From positions 522,398 to 586,397 of the forward strand of contig CM056565.1 of assembly GCA_029721515.1 (NCBI GenBank): a DNA stretch of 64,000 nucleotides, read 5' to 3'. Both the position numbers and the translations under genes were made by a program. The notes below the pieces were generated by a model, which was not told the DNA's origin, ran no database searches, and worked only from the letters and a program-made list of their open reading frames with translations. Numbering within the stretch: position 1 is the first letter of the stretch; the number at the start of each line of letters is the position of its first letter. Source of the stretch: Synanceia verrucosa (taxonomy: Eukaryota; Chordata; Actinopteri; Perciformes; Synanceiidae). Positions 21,634 through 31,863 of the stretch are shown in pieces.

Positions 21634-22851
21634 TCACTGTCTCTTCTCCGCTCCTCTTCTTTTCACCTCCTTTTTCTCCTCCTCCTCCCTCTTTTTCATC
21701 TCCCTGTCACGCAGCTTGGTCTTCATCCTCTCCAACGCTGCCTCCCTGTCCAGGATCTCCCGTCTGAAGAGGAAGAAGCCTCTCCTGCTCTTCTGGGACA
21801 GGCAGATGTCCTCAAGTTTGATCTCCTCTTGCATGTGGTGAGCTGCAGTCTCCAGTCCTTGTATTTTTGTCTAGGTCCTTGTTGATGTTGTAGACCTGCT
21901 CATATTTCATCTTCCACTCACTAAGGTCCTCATCTTTCTGTTCCAGCTCCTTGGCAAACCTCTCCTCCAATGCTTTGACCTGTTCCTGACAGGTTGCCTC
22001 AGTCTCATCGAGTTTAGCTGTTACTGTGTCCAGCTGCATCGTTGCCTCGTTGAGCCTCTCATATAAGCGGCCCATGTTTTGTTTAAGAGGCCAGATTATG
22101 TTGTTCTTTTCCCGAATCTCAGTCTTAATCTGGCTCTCCTTCTTTCTCCAGTCCTCATCTTTCTGTTCCAGCTCCTTGGCAAACCTCTCCTCCAATGCTT
22201 TGACCTGTTCCTGACAGGTTGCCTCTGTCTCATTGAGTTTAGCTGTTACTGTGTCCAGCTGCATCGTTGCCTCGTTGAGCCTCTCATATAAGCGGCCCAT
22301 GTTTTGTTTAAGAGGCCAGATTATGTTGTCCTTGTCCCGAATCTCAGTCTTCATCTGGCTCTCCTTCTTTCTCCAGTCCTCCTCTTTCTGTTCCAGCTGC
22401 TTGGCAAACCTCTCCTCCAATGCTTTGACCTGTTCCTGACAGGTTGCCTCAGTCTCATTGAGTTTAGCTGTTACTGTGTCCAGCTGCATCGTTGCCTCGT
22501 TGAGCCTCTCATATAAGCGGCCCATGTTTTGTTTAAGAGGCCAGATTATGTTGTTCTTGTCCCGAATCTCAGTCTTCATCTGGCTCTCCTTCTTTCTCCA
22601 GTCCTCCTCTTTCTGTTCCAGCTGCTTGGCAAACCTCTCCTCCAATGCTTTGACCTGTTCCTGCCAGGCTTTCTCCATCCTTTCATCAAAAGCCTTTGCT
22701 ACTGAACTAACATCTTCGGCTTAGATGCGTGTGCACGTATCACTTGCGTAAGTGCCACTGGTGGGGAAACATGGTCCTGTTGAGGATGTTCTGGTTGGTC
22801 CTGGGGCCTGCCAGCATCCTCCTGGTGTGTTGTGTTGTTTCCTCCTTCCAT
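21634..22851 (-). pseudogene. Coiled-coil repeat gene, broken copy in T2
   Basis: The ATG matching the T3 start is at 22851. A frameshift near 22700-22720 separates the N-terminal region from the repeats, and others near 21815-21870 separate the last coiled-coil segment from the basic tail. Three 225-bp repeats remain open in one frame across 21812-22678. One codon-length difference near 21813 is also seen. Confidence 0.75.
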
Positions 22852-23311
22852 ATCAGCGCTGCTCTTTGCAGATATGCTTTTGTACAAAAGGCTTCTATCT
22901 GTTTTGGACTGCAGACTGTGAGATCTCTGTGTCTCTGTGTGTGCTGCTGACTCGATCAACCTCTAAACACTTGTGTTCAATAATATTAGATGTTGTGGCT
23001 TTCACTGCCTAAAAGATCAGAGGCAGTTCAGAATACCAGGATGTCATCACACCAGAATGTGTTCTGTTGCTATGGACAACAGGTGACGCCATTTTCCCGG
23101 AAGTCGCGGTGTGATGTAACATGATCACTTTCAGAGGATTTCACAGACCTCATGAGGCCTCCTTCATGGAAATCCATCATTTCATATTACATAATTTGTT
23201 TGTCCCTGCCCAGCCACCGTCCTTCTTGATGTGGAAGTGAATATATACCTCCAATATGGAGGTGCTCCCCCTTCGTCTGCTCCAACTGGCTTTAACTCCT
23301 GGAAACACAGC

Positions 23312-24599
23312 CAAGTGACAGAACAAGACAGGTTGGTAAGTGTCACAGCTAGCTAGCATTAGCTAGCTATCTGTTACTGTTAAAGTTAGTCTCCACACTG
23401 GACGTTAGGTTGTTGAACAAGATTAAATCGCGCAAAACTGATTTAACACAATGTGGTAATTAAACAACTGTGTGTGTCGGTAGTAGTACACACACAGTTT
23501 TTACATCACAACTTTATCAAGTTAGCACGTTATGAGTTACTCTTCGGCTTGAATATAATGTGATATGTTCTTTTAGATTTTGGCGTGTTGGTTTAAACAA
23601 TCCCAGAGCAATAGCAATCAGTGTAAATCATTTTTAGAAATTGAGATATTTAACTGAAGTGATGCTCAGCTATTTTGGTACTGATTTTATCCAAAGAGCC
23701 TAGTGTTAGTCTGTTTGCGTTATTTTATTCAAATATCTTACACATAGGTATGTTAGGGTTGTGCATATTTGACTGTAAAAACCATCAGATTGCAGTAGAG
23801 TTTAGCAGGGCTGCAAGTGAGCTCCTCTTGTTCACTGTAATAATACTGACAGCTATCTAACCCCAGCGTTAGATCATTGAGCTACTCTATGATATTAATG
23901 TGTCTGTGAATGGCAGGTTTATTCTCATGTTTCTGTTTTCCTCATTACAACAACTGAAACAGCAAAGAGATAAACTGAGGCATTAATAGAAGAGATCAGC
24001 CTGCAGCTGGAGAAGGAGAGGCTTTAAGCCAAACAGCTGCTGAAATATGGCAAAGAAAAGAGCGAGAATACCAAAATATTATAATGTTACAGAGAGATAG
24101 ATCACTACTGAATCGACAAAGTTGACAAATCAGGAGAAATAAACTTCTAGTGGAATTCTTTATTCATATTTTTATAAATATCCAGGGTAGAGATCATAAA
24201 AGATTTGTGTACATTTTGAGAATCTAATGAGCCTTTGAGTATTTGGTGTTTGATGGTAGACTTTCTACTTATGTATCTTACAAGTGATTTGAGAAATGAG
24301 TCTGTCTTTCAGTGTCTGTTTCAGTGGTTATTGATGCTTCTTCACTGTTAGGTGATGTCTGTTGAAGAAGTTGAGGGATTTGAGATGAAACAAGACGCCA
24401 TTGAATACCAAAGGGTACAGTAAGCTGATGTCAAACATACAGTAGTGTTTTCTATACTCTGATCTACAGTATGAACATGTTTGTTGTTGTTTACTGAGAG
24501 CTTGTTGTGTCTCTGCAGCAAATAGATGAGATGTTTGCTGGATATTTGTCTCAAGAAGATGAAGATGCTGTGCTGGCTGAGCTGGAGACTATAACTCAG
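23312..24599 (+). pseudogene. chmp6: chmp6 pseudogene, T2 copy
   Basis: Same four exon remnants as T1. The Arg codon of RVTEQD has become Gln, and one further base is missing in the VEEVER exon relative to T1. The exon-4 remnant with QIDEMFAGYL remains readable. Confidence 0.8.
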
Positions 24600-24752
24600 G
24601 TCGGTCTCATCTCCATGGCTGTGTTTACGCTTTACGAGGTTTGGCGCTAAAATTCACATTTTTACACAAACTGTATGTTTTTAATTGAAATTGAAGCGTC
24701 ATCAGAAAAACGTCTCATTGTGGTCCATTCACAACACAGATTTTAAATTACT

Positions 24753-24852
24753 GGAGAATACATTAAACCATCAATAGTTCAAGCGCTAACAGGTATCTAC
24801 CAGTTGTTTTCATTTGAAAATTGTTTTAAGAGTTACTGTCTGATTTGATGGT
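24753..24852. repeat. 100-bp segment unique to T2
   Basis: Present between ATTACT and AAAGAAGTCAATAAC in T2 but absent from T1 (near 13813) and T3 (near 45515). It is either a deletion shared by T1 and T3 or an insertion in T2. No terminal repeats are visible, which favours deletion. Confidence 0.8.
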
Positions 24853-24943
24853 AAAGAAGTCAATAACATGTTGAGTTCAATGGCTAAGTCCCAGTCTAAG
24901 TCTCTCACTTTGTGTCTCATTTTTATTTATTGGTGTGGATCTA

Positions 24944-25050
24944 GGTTTCCCAAAACCATGCTGTTAATCAGCTGTTAATCTGTTAATCTGTTAAGCCTAT
25001 TCATGGAAGAATATGATCTGCTCGAAGAAATAAAATGCCTTTGGGAAACC
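24944..25050. repeat. Possible MITE, T2 copy
   Basis: Same 107-bp GGTTTCCCAAA inverted-terminus element as at 13914-14020. Confidence 0.4.
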
Positions 25051-25540
25051 CAGCCTATACATGATGTAAAGATGTACAGAGAGGGCCGGGCAGTTTGCCC
25101 ACACCCAGGATGTGAACCTCATAACTATGTCATATTTTACATACACGTAGAAGAAGACTGCATTATGTTCAATTTACCATTTATTTACCATTAATCGTAC
25201 AAAGAACAACTGGTTGTCTGTGAACCTGTGAGCACACACAGTATACTCATTAGCACCCACATGTGAAAATGAAGTTTGTCTTGAAACTAAAATCATTCAT
25301 GAATTATTTTCTTTAAGCTTTGAAGGGTGGAAGGTGAGGCGATGCTGTATCCCGGTAATGAGTAGAAGGCAGGGAAAAACCCTGGACAGGTCTACAGTCA
25401 AACGAAATAAATAAAACAAGACATAACTAATGTTCCATACTCTGATATAATGGCTTGTTTTTCATTTTGAACTTGAACCCGTGACAAAAGCAATCAGCTT
25501 CATGTGTGGTTTAATGTTCTTTTCATCCTCTTTCATGCAG
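25051..25540. other. Non-coding flank left of P2
   Basis: No gene is supported. The interval ends in CTCTTTCATGCAG, a good splice acceptor, directly before an open stretch that the Polinton interrupts. The matching T3 interval is 45712-46201. Confidence 0.35.
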
Positions 25541-25601
25541 GTGAGCAAGATGATACAAACAAGAAGGAGTTGTGCAAAGAAATACTGAGCAAATGTATAG
25601 T
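25541..25601 (+). other. Possible host exon interrupted by the Polinton
   Basis: After the acceptor TTTCATGCAG one frame is open up to the target site TATAGT. The same frame continues beyond the right ends at 17318 and 40446 for about 25 codons before a stop. This suggests, without proving, that the insertion hit an exon. The protein piece is Lys-rich and I do not recognise it. Lengths of an A-run just past the right ends (nine in one copy, eight in the other) change the frame. Confidence 0.3.
25596..25601. other. Target-site duplication TATAGT (P2 left)
   Basis: Exact match to 40446-40451 on the other side of the element. Confidence 0.9.
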
Positions 25602-25665
25602 AGAGAGATATATGTATAATCTTGTGTCAAAATAAGATTTACGACCTAGTGATTTATGACCCCCG

Positions 25666-25737
25666 CCATGTGACAGTCATGTGACACGTGACAGTCATGT
25701 GGACCCCCCCCAACATGACACATGACAGACATGTGAC
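25666..25737. promoter_or_regulatory. E-box cluster in TIR (CACGTG and CATGTG)
   Basis: Within about 70 bp there are one CACGTGAC and several CATGTGAC or GTCATGTG motifs in both orientations. These match binding sites of bHLH-zip factors such as USF, TFE3 or MITF. The same cluster is in the right TIR (about 40302-40378) and in P1 and P3. Regulatory use is inferred. Confidence 0.45.
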
Positions 25738-25887
25738 CTATGTAAGACAGAATATACCAGTAGACACTTTGAATTAATTGCGGGCTGGTGCTCTCTTATA
25801 GTACTTGACATCCCAGGACCCCGACCTATGTATGAAAGAACACATTATGAGTAGTAGTAGCCTGAGGATTAATGAAAAGCAAAGGGG

Positions 25888-25924
25888 GTGTGGACTACTC
25901 CACACCGCTCTTTATTAAGAGCGG
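25888..25924. promoter_or_regulatory. Two adjacent dyads, putative TIR promoter
   Basis: GTGTGGA-CTAC-TCCACAC (25888-25905) is followed at once by CCGCTCTT-TATT-AAGAGCGG (25905-25924). Both have perfect arms. They lie about 30 bp before the ATG at 25953 and recur in all TIR arms. The second loop holds a TTTATTAA stretch that could act as a TATA element. The end could also be bound by integrase or a terminal protein. Confidence 0.5.
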
Positions 25925-25952
25925 CGTTGTTGCATACAGCATTGAGATCACC

Positions 25953-26216
25953 ATGCCTCGATACAAGACTCGCACAAATTCTAAAGACACCCTGAAGCAG
26001 GCAGAGTGTGAAGAGGAGCAGCAGCAGCAGCATACAGGCAATCTGGTTCCTGATACCGATGAGAAAGAGGTGCAGAATCTTAGACCAATGACCATGTCAC
26101 TGATTTGTGAGACCCCAGTCACCATCTACCATGAGCAAGGCTCACTCACGGATGCTCCGAGGAAAAGCATGGTGTTTCTATGTCGGACGCAGTCTCCCCC
26201 AAACCGTCAAGTATGA
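25953..26216 (+). CDS. TIR-borne small ORF, left arm
   Basis: 88 codons beginning MPRYKTRTN, Glu/Gln-rich with four Gln at the CAG run, and running past the TIR into the start of gene B in another frame. The right-arm version stops earlier, at ETPVTI. An in-frame ATG at 25872 exists, but its coding would span both dyads, so I prefer 25953. No domain is recognised. It may be an early gene or only a leader of gene B. Confidence 0.4.
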   Translation: MPRYKTRTNSKDTLKQAECEEEQQQQHTGNLVPDTDEKEVQNLRPMTMSLICETPVTIYHEQGSLTDAPRKSMVFLCRTQSPPNRQV

Positions 26217-26688
26217 GACGGGGGAGCTGTGGTTGTATCAGAGGGATGAAGGTGGAACACTGGGAAGCGACATAGCCACGCTGACCTCAAGCGACTGGGC
26301 CGTGTTGCAGCTGGTGATACCGGGTCTGTGTCTGAAGGGTCATTCAGCGGATCAAGAAGTTCCTATACCCTCAAAACAAGCCCGAGTGGAGAATCCCGAC
26401 AGCGTGAGTCAACCAAAGATCTTGTGCAGCGCAGTCTGGCAATCAAAAATCTCTGTTTCAGGTCGATGGTTCTTCCGAGCCAGTCTCAGGACTTCGCAAG
26501 GGCCCACAGAGGACTTTGTCTTGGAGTGTTTTAATTCAGACTGCGGCGTATTCCGCACGTTGATTGCCATCCCGATCCGTGTGTGGAAGGAAAAGATGGA
26601 AGAAATAGGAGGCGTCATTACGTCTCTGTTTCGCAGCTGTCGTAACTGGAATGACGTGGTAGCTGTAAAAAAACAGTTATCCTTCTAG
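26131..26688 (+). CDS. Unknown Polinton gene B
   Basis: 185 residues starting MSKAHSRMLRG two bases inside the TIR edge. Placement just after the TIR suggests an early gene driven from the TIR. I see WCFYVGR near 14, a Trp-rich middle (SSDWAVLQL), and a C-terminal half with FFRASLRT, CFNSDCG and RVWKEK. It has no membrane segment or signal peptide. I do not recognise the family. Open in P2; P3 has lost two bases in a G-run. A GC-rich box and AATAAAAGG follow the stop and precede gene C. Confidence 0.65.
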   Translation: MSKAHSRMLRGKAWCFYVGRSLPQTVKYETGELWLYQRDEGGTLGSDIATLTSSDWAVLQLVIPGLCLKGHSADQEVPIPSKQARVENPDSVSQPKILCSAVWQSKISVSGRWFFRASLRTSQGPTEDFVLECFNSDCGVFRTLIAIPIRVWKEKMEEIGGVITSLFRSCRNWNDVVAVKKQLSF

Positions 26689-26762
26689 ACCCCTCCCCTC
26701 TTTACAATAAAAGGAGAGACGGTTGTGGGAGGACTGACAAAGCTTGGAAGACTGCAAACAGC

Positions 26763-27624
26763 ATGGACACCATCAGACGCTCCGCTCGAGAACAAATGGC
26801 TACCTTATTGACTCCCCTACGGGAGCTCAGTCCCTCTCCATCAGCAGGCTACACATCTGACTCGGGTAATGAGGAGGGAAAGGACCTGGACTGCGATTGT
26901 CCACACAGCTTTTGCGGACAAGCGGAGCCCCATTCACCCCCGGCTCAGCAGCACAGAAGCGGGGAACTAACTTCTCCACCGACACCACCTCCTGAAGGAG
27001 GGCGAGTGAAACCACACCACTCTCCATCTGTACCTTTAAAGCTGTACAAGGATGATATCCTCACAGACATGCCCATGGAAAATCCACCTGCGACCTGTCC
27101 ATCTGACTCGAGCAATGAGGTTGAGGCGGTAGAAGAAACCTCACCTCTGACCCCACCTTCCTCGCCTCCATGCTCTCAGCCAGAGGAAACTCTCAATGAT
27201 GAAATTGACGGCTGGATGTCATTCAAAGTCATCAGCCTGGTAAAAGCAGCCGTGCTCCATCTGCTCAACTCTACTCTCTACAAGTACAGGGGCGAGCGCT
27301 GCTTTGGATGTCAGACCAACCATCCTAGCCAGAGAGAACACCCGTGTTTGGTCGTGCTGGAGGATGACTTCTACCTGAACAATTTTCATGGTTTGATGAA
27401 GGTGTTGTACACCCCAAAATTCATTCCTTCGATCCAACGCATGTTGCTCTTGTACAACATTCAAGAGGATGACGGAAGAGTCAAAGCTGTGGCAGAGACT
27501 CTCTTGCACGAGCTGAAAGGGGTGAGAAAGATCCACGAGAGCATCAGTGACATGTCACGAGGACCTGATTGCAAATGACTTTGGAGCCCTGAAGATGGTG
27601 TCGGAATGGTGGGGTGGGAACTGA
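26763..27624 (+). pseudogene. Unknown gene C with Cys/His cluster
   Basis: The protein would be about 285 residues. The N-terminal 140 are acidic and rich in Ser and Pro, with TPP motifs that look like phosphorylation sites. The C-terminal half is helical and begins with DEIDGWMSFKVISL, then ERCFGCQTNHPSQREHPCL, a C-x2-C-x3-H-x5-H-x-C cluster likely to bind zinc. From memory, PSQxxHxC-like clusters occur in accessory proteins of other aquatic DNA viruses; unverified. P2 has one extra base near 27557 that changes the last part. It overlaps or abuts gene D. Confidence 0.6.
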
Positions 27625-27641
27625 GTCTTCCAGCTGCTAAA

Positions 27642-28128
27642 ATGGGAAATTCCTGGAGAAGAGCGGTGGCGTATGTAAGCGGGCAGGCGTCTATTCATCA
27701 ATTGTGAGACTTTTAACACAAGTTATTCAGCGTCGAGTTTCACAGAAACATAGAGACACTGAGGGCGATGTTGCAGTCCATCATCTGGAAATCATTCTGG
27801 ACAGAGTGCGTCTTCAAGCTGGACATACAACCTGGGGAGAAATGGTGCAAACCATCGCGAGTATGGCGCATCAGGATTTTCAGAGACTTTTGAAAAAATT
27901 GCAAAATACATGTTTCAAAAGTCCTTTGATGTAAAACCCAGTCATTTACTCACTCTGTATGCTTTGTTTGTGGACACGGTGACCCTCCGTTTGCAAAATA
28001 ATCTGCCTGTAAATATTTTAACCGAGTTGATGATTTTACAACATGTTATTCAAGTAAATTTGAATCAGTCTGTTTTTATTCACACTTTAAATATTATCCA
28101 TTATTTTAACCCTCTGTCTTCTCAATAA
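27642..28128 (+). pseudogene. Helical gene D, broken in P2
   Basis: Equivalent of the open P3 gene at 48283-48771. P2 has an indel with stops near 27703-27715 and a lost base near 27865. An AATAAA sits at the stop codon. See P3 for the function discussion. Confidence 0.6.
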
Positions 28129-28242
28129 AGGAAATTAAATCTGTCGCCGTCTCGTGTGGTCATATTGCGCACCCTCGTCACAATAAAAACAAATGAATAA
28201 CCCTAAAACCTCACTAAAAGCTGAGAGTGAGCCGGAGGTAGG

Positions 28243-29324
28243 ATGATGGAGAAACAGATCATGAAAAGAGTGTATTACAATCCGGCCCATCCGGGTAGCT
28301 TTGGTGGAGCAGAACGACTCCGTCAGGGTGTACAAGATGAAATGGGTAAAAAAGTCAAACTTGAAAATGTCAAAGATTTTTTATCAGAACAGGATGCCTA
28401 CACTCTGCACAAACCCGCCAGAACACATTTTATCAGAAACAGAGTTTTTGTTCCAAGGCCTTTAAACCAATTTCAAGCTGACCTTTGTGACATGCAAGCC
28501 CTGGCGGAACATAATGATGGGTTTAATTATTTATTAACGGTGATAGATGTATTTTCAGGCTTACGTTTGTGTTTTAAAGAGAAAAACTGCCGCCGAGGTG
28601 GTGAGAGCCTTTGAGTCAGTCTTTAAAGAAAGTCAAATCCCGGAAAAGCTACAAACGGATGCTGGTAAGGAATTTTTCAACAAGAGTTTTGAAGCTTTAA
28701 TGAAAAAACACAGTATTGTGCATTTTGCCACAGCCAGCGACCTGAAGGCCTCGGTCATTGAAAGATTTAACCGTACCTTAAAAACTAGAATGTGGAGATA
28801 TTTTACTGCCAACAACACCAGACGATACCTCGACATTTTACAAGATTTGGTGAAAAGCTACAATCACAGCTATCATTCAAGTATAAAAATGGCTCCTATG
28901 CAAGTGCCCTATGAGAATGCCTCTCAAGTTTTCAAAATCTATGCGGTACATTTTCTACCCGACACAGGGCTTGGTCAAAATGAAGTTTAAACCGGGCGAT
29001 CTCGTCAGAATCTCCAAGTTGAGAGGTGTGTTTGATAAAAAATATGAACAGAGTTTTACGGACGAAGTGTTTACGGTGGTCGATGGCATTCCTCGCACTC
29101 CTCCCGTGTACAAACTCCAAGATTATGACGGGGAAAGCATTGAGGGTTCCTTTTATGAGGCTGAATTGCAAAAAGTAAAGATGGACAAGAACAGGACTTA
29201 TGCTGTGGAGGAGGTATTGAAACGACGTACGGTGCGAGGTGAAAAACAGGTTTTGGTACGCTGGAAAAACTGGCCAGAGAAATTCAACAGCTGGGTTAAG
29301 ACCTCTGATCTGAAACACATATAA
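28243..29324 (+). pseudogene. Polinton integrase (rve, chromodomain), broken
   Basis: Inserts the linear element into chromosomes by strand transfer. Seen: an N-terminal PGSFGG ... EQDAYTLHKP segment typical of Maverick integrases, then a retroviral-type core with acidic residues in FQADLCD, LQTDAGKEF and VIERFNRT (33 residues between the last two). The C-terminal chromodomain (YAVEEVLKRR ... VLVRWKNWP ... SWV) could target histone marks. P2 is broken after VIDVFS near 28555 and again near 28940. Length about 360 residues if continuous. Confidence 0.9.
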
Positions 29325-29361
29325 AAAAAGCAGCTGCGGTGAAGGATTAGGATTAGTCATC

Positions 29362-30132
29362 ATGGCGGCGGCTGACGTTGGGTTTTACGTGACCCTCCCG
29401 TCCAATGCCTGTAAAGAAGTGTATAAAGGTAACATCAGTTCTAGTTATACGGTGGACCTGGCCAAGGGCATCGAACTGACTGGAGAGTGGGTGGTAGGTT
29501 TGTGTGAAATCATCTACCCCACACCTGGTATACTCTAAAAGCGGATCATGCCTATTTTGAGGTGAACAAAGTGACGGAGGAATCCCAGCCGTTGGTGATT
29601 CAAAAATTTAGCCGGGGAGGATACTATGACAAACCTAAAGAGCTCCTGGACCAACTTGTGCCTGCCCTCAGAAAATCTGGCCAGCGACCGCCGGTGCTTC
29701 CTACAACAGCGTGACAAAGTGTATCGATTTTAAAGGCAATGGTCAGCACAGAATCCGCACATACGCCCCCTTGGCCTACATGCTAGGCTTAAAAGCGGGT
29801 GAGTGGTGGACCCTCTCCAACCATAGCGCTCCCTACCCCTGTGACCTCAAAACCGGCACTTATAATCTGTTTGTGTACACAGACATCATTCAGTATCAGC
29901 AGGTCGGCGACAGTCACTCACCGTTACTGGGTGTCGTGAACGTTAAAGGTGATTTTGGAGATGTGGTGAGCATCAGGTATAATACCATACATTACGTCGT
30001 GTGTCAAGAAGTTATATTAAATCTATTCACATTGAGATTAAAACGGATCGCAACAGGTTTGTGGACTTTGTCTACGGCAAGAGTATTGTGAAGCTTCACT
30101 TTAAACCGGCAGCCTCTCTACACCATCTGTAA
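29362..30132 (+). pseudogene. Penton-like minor capsid protein, broken
   Basis: Single-jelly-roll vertex protein of Polintons and adintoviruses. Seen: GFYVTLPSNA near the start, SSYTVDLAKGIEL, and GEWVVGLCEIIYP, the recognisable family block, then about 250 residues in total. P2 lost one C near 29518 and carries a further change near 29680. P3 is broken elsewhere. It follows the integrase stop by 37 bp and precedes the pVI-like gene. Confidence 0.82.
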
Positions 30133-30152
30133 AAAAAAAAAAAAAAAAAAAA

Positions 30153-30472
30153 ATGGCTCATCTGAGAGAGGATCCTCATCGTTTTATAAACTATTATGAA
30201 AGTCAAGCGGGAGGAGCTTTACCCGGTTTTTACGGAGCCCCCGTTATGTGCGGTCGAGGATAGGCTCCATTTTCTCAAAATTGTTCAGATTTGTGTCCCC
30301 TCTGCTGAAAAAAGGTTTTGCCATCGCCAAGCCTCATCTGAAATCAGCTGCGAGTCACATTGCCTCTGACGTGATAAAAGAAGCGACGGGAAAAATAACC
30401 CAAATGGGTAAAAATCAGGAGGGCTCAGGGGGGATTATGGTCTTATCACGTAGACTGAGGAAGAGACCCTGA
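30153..30472 (+). pseudogene. pVI-like membrane-active virion protein, broken
   Basis: Small protein with Gly-rich ALPGFYGAPV, a hydrophobic/basic amphipathic stretch (IFSKLFRFVSPLLKKG), and a basic end. Polintons encode such a protein at this place, compared with adenovirus pVI, which helps capsids disrupt membranes. The ATG ends a run of 23 A. P2 lacks one G near 30258, shifting the frame. The open P3 copy is at 50792-51136. Confidence 0.65.
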
Positions 30473-30490
30473 GGAGAGCGTGTGCTCACA

Positions 30491-30589
30491 ATGCCTAAAA
30501 AACACGGGGAACGTAAAAAGAAGAAATCAGTAGCGAGAAGCCGGTCAAAGAAGAGGAAGTCTACCGCTCAGTCTGGCGACATCTTTTAA
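30491..30589 (+). CDS. Tiny basic pX-like core protein
   Basis: 32 residues, about half Lys, Arg or Ser, starting MPKKHGERKKKK and ending SGDIF. Adenoviruses and adintoviruses carry a very small basic core protein (pX) that condenses DNA. The position between the pVI-like gene and the capsid gene agrees. Open in P2; P3 has lost bases and stops after seven codons. Confidence 0.6.
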   Translation: MPKKHGERKKKKSVARSRSKKRKSTAQSGDIF

Positions 30590-30627
30590 CCAGAGGGGAA
30601 AAAAAAAAAAATAATAATAATTAAAAA

Positions 30628-31860
30628 ATGGCCCTTTTGCATCAAAAATCACCCGAGTGCACCCTGGCAGAGCTGGATTTATTTTCAGCTCCTATGACGC
30701 AGTTGTCTATCGAAGATAAAACTTACACAGAGATTTTACCTCTGGCAGCCATTACAGATGGGGGACCCATAGAGTTTTTTATTCCTGGGGATGGTGAGAG
30801 GTATTTAGATCTGAACGATACCTTGCTGCATCTTCGCATCAAAATCACCAATGAGGATGGCACAGACCTGATAAACGACGCGGTCGTGGGCCCCATCAAT
30901 TATCCGCTACACATCCCTACCGAGCCATGATTGAAACCTTGCTCAACTTTTCTGGAAATACGCTCGAGAGTCAATTTAGTGCGGGGCTTTTTTACAAAGA
31001 CACGGCAGGAGCTATGGACTCTATCGTCATTAACAACGGTCCTAACCGAGGTCTCACCGCTAGAGCAGCCCTATACGTCAATTCCAGGGAAGTACAGCTG
31101 TTTGGCCCCCTCCACGCGGATATATTTTTCTGCGAGAGGTTGCTTTTGAACTCGGTGGACTTGAGAATCAAACTGAGCCGAGCCAGCGGCGCCTTCTGCC
31201 TCATGGGACAGCAGGCCGCCACTCACCGTGTGAGAATACTAGGGGCCTCGCTGTTTGTCAAAAAGTCAGCGTGTCACCAGCCGTCCGCCTGGGCCACGCT
31301 GCGGCTTTGCTCAAGGGTAAGCGCTCTACCCGCTGTCCCGCGTCAATGTGGCGTACTCCATCCCCGCCAATTCGCGAGTATGTAACCAGGAGAACCTCTT
31401 TTTAGGAGCCATGCCCAAATATGTGGTGCTGGGCATGGTGCACCATGAAGCCTTCACGGGGAGAAGAGACCTGTCGCCGTTCAATTTCAGGCACAACGGC
31501 GTGGAATATCTGGCCCTTTGTCAGGATGGAAAACAGGTCCCAGCCAAGGCCTTTCAACCTCGGTTTGATCAGGGCATCGCGGTCAGAGAATTTTACAACA
31601 TGTTTCTCGCCACGGGAAGACATTTGAAAGATATACCTCTCAGCATCAACCGCGCTGATTTTAACGACGGATACTCGCTGTTTGTATTCAATCTAGCCGC
31701 CGGTGAAGACAATGATGCTTTGTCTCCCTTAGCCAATGGGAATTTAAGACTGGAAATGAGATTCAGAGTCCCCTTGCCACACACCACCACCCTGATTGTT
31801 TACGCCTGTTACGATTTTATTCTGGAAATTAATTCTAAAGTGCTGGTAGATTACTACTGA
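30628..31860 (+). pseudogene. Major capsid protein (double jelly roll), broken
   Basis: Main shell protein of the virion, forming hexon-like trimers. Seen: IEFFIPGDGERYLDLNDTLL near residue 50, the typical Polinton start of the first jelly roll, and a long open C-terminal part (31348-31860) with FRHNGVEYLAL and ending VDYY. The expected size is about 430 residues. P2 carries a deletion of about 64 bp at 30903-30910 relative to P3, plus frameshifts near 31310-31340. Confidence 0.87.
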
Positions 31861-31863
31861 AAA

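Larger units (their letters stand above)
17318..25601 (+). repeat. Segmental-duplication block T2
   Basis: From 17608 on it parallels T1. Its first 284 bp (17324-17607) are host flank absent from T1: no gene is seen there except a possible exon continuation. Specific differences are a 100-bp stretch (24753-24852) absent from T1 and T3, and many small indels. Confidence 0.92.
25602..26128. repeat. Left TIR of P2
   Basis: 527 bp, inverted match to 39910-40445 with small indels and substitutions. The inner edge is after CCATCTA, just before the ATG of gene B. The arms differ from each other more than the P2 and P3 left arms do, so insertion predates the duplication. Confidence 0.93.

Noticed and set aside
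26763..27624. Possible Rb-binding LxCxE motif in gene C or in the TIR ORF
   Set aside because: LDCDC and LICET do not fit the pattern.
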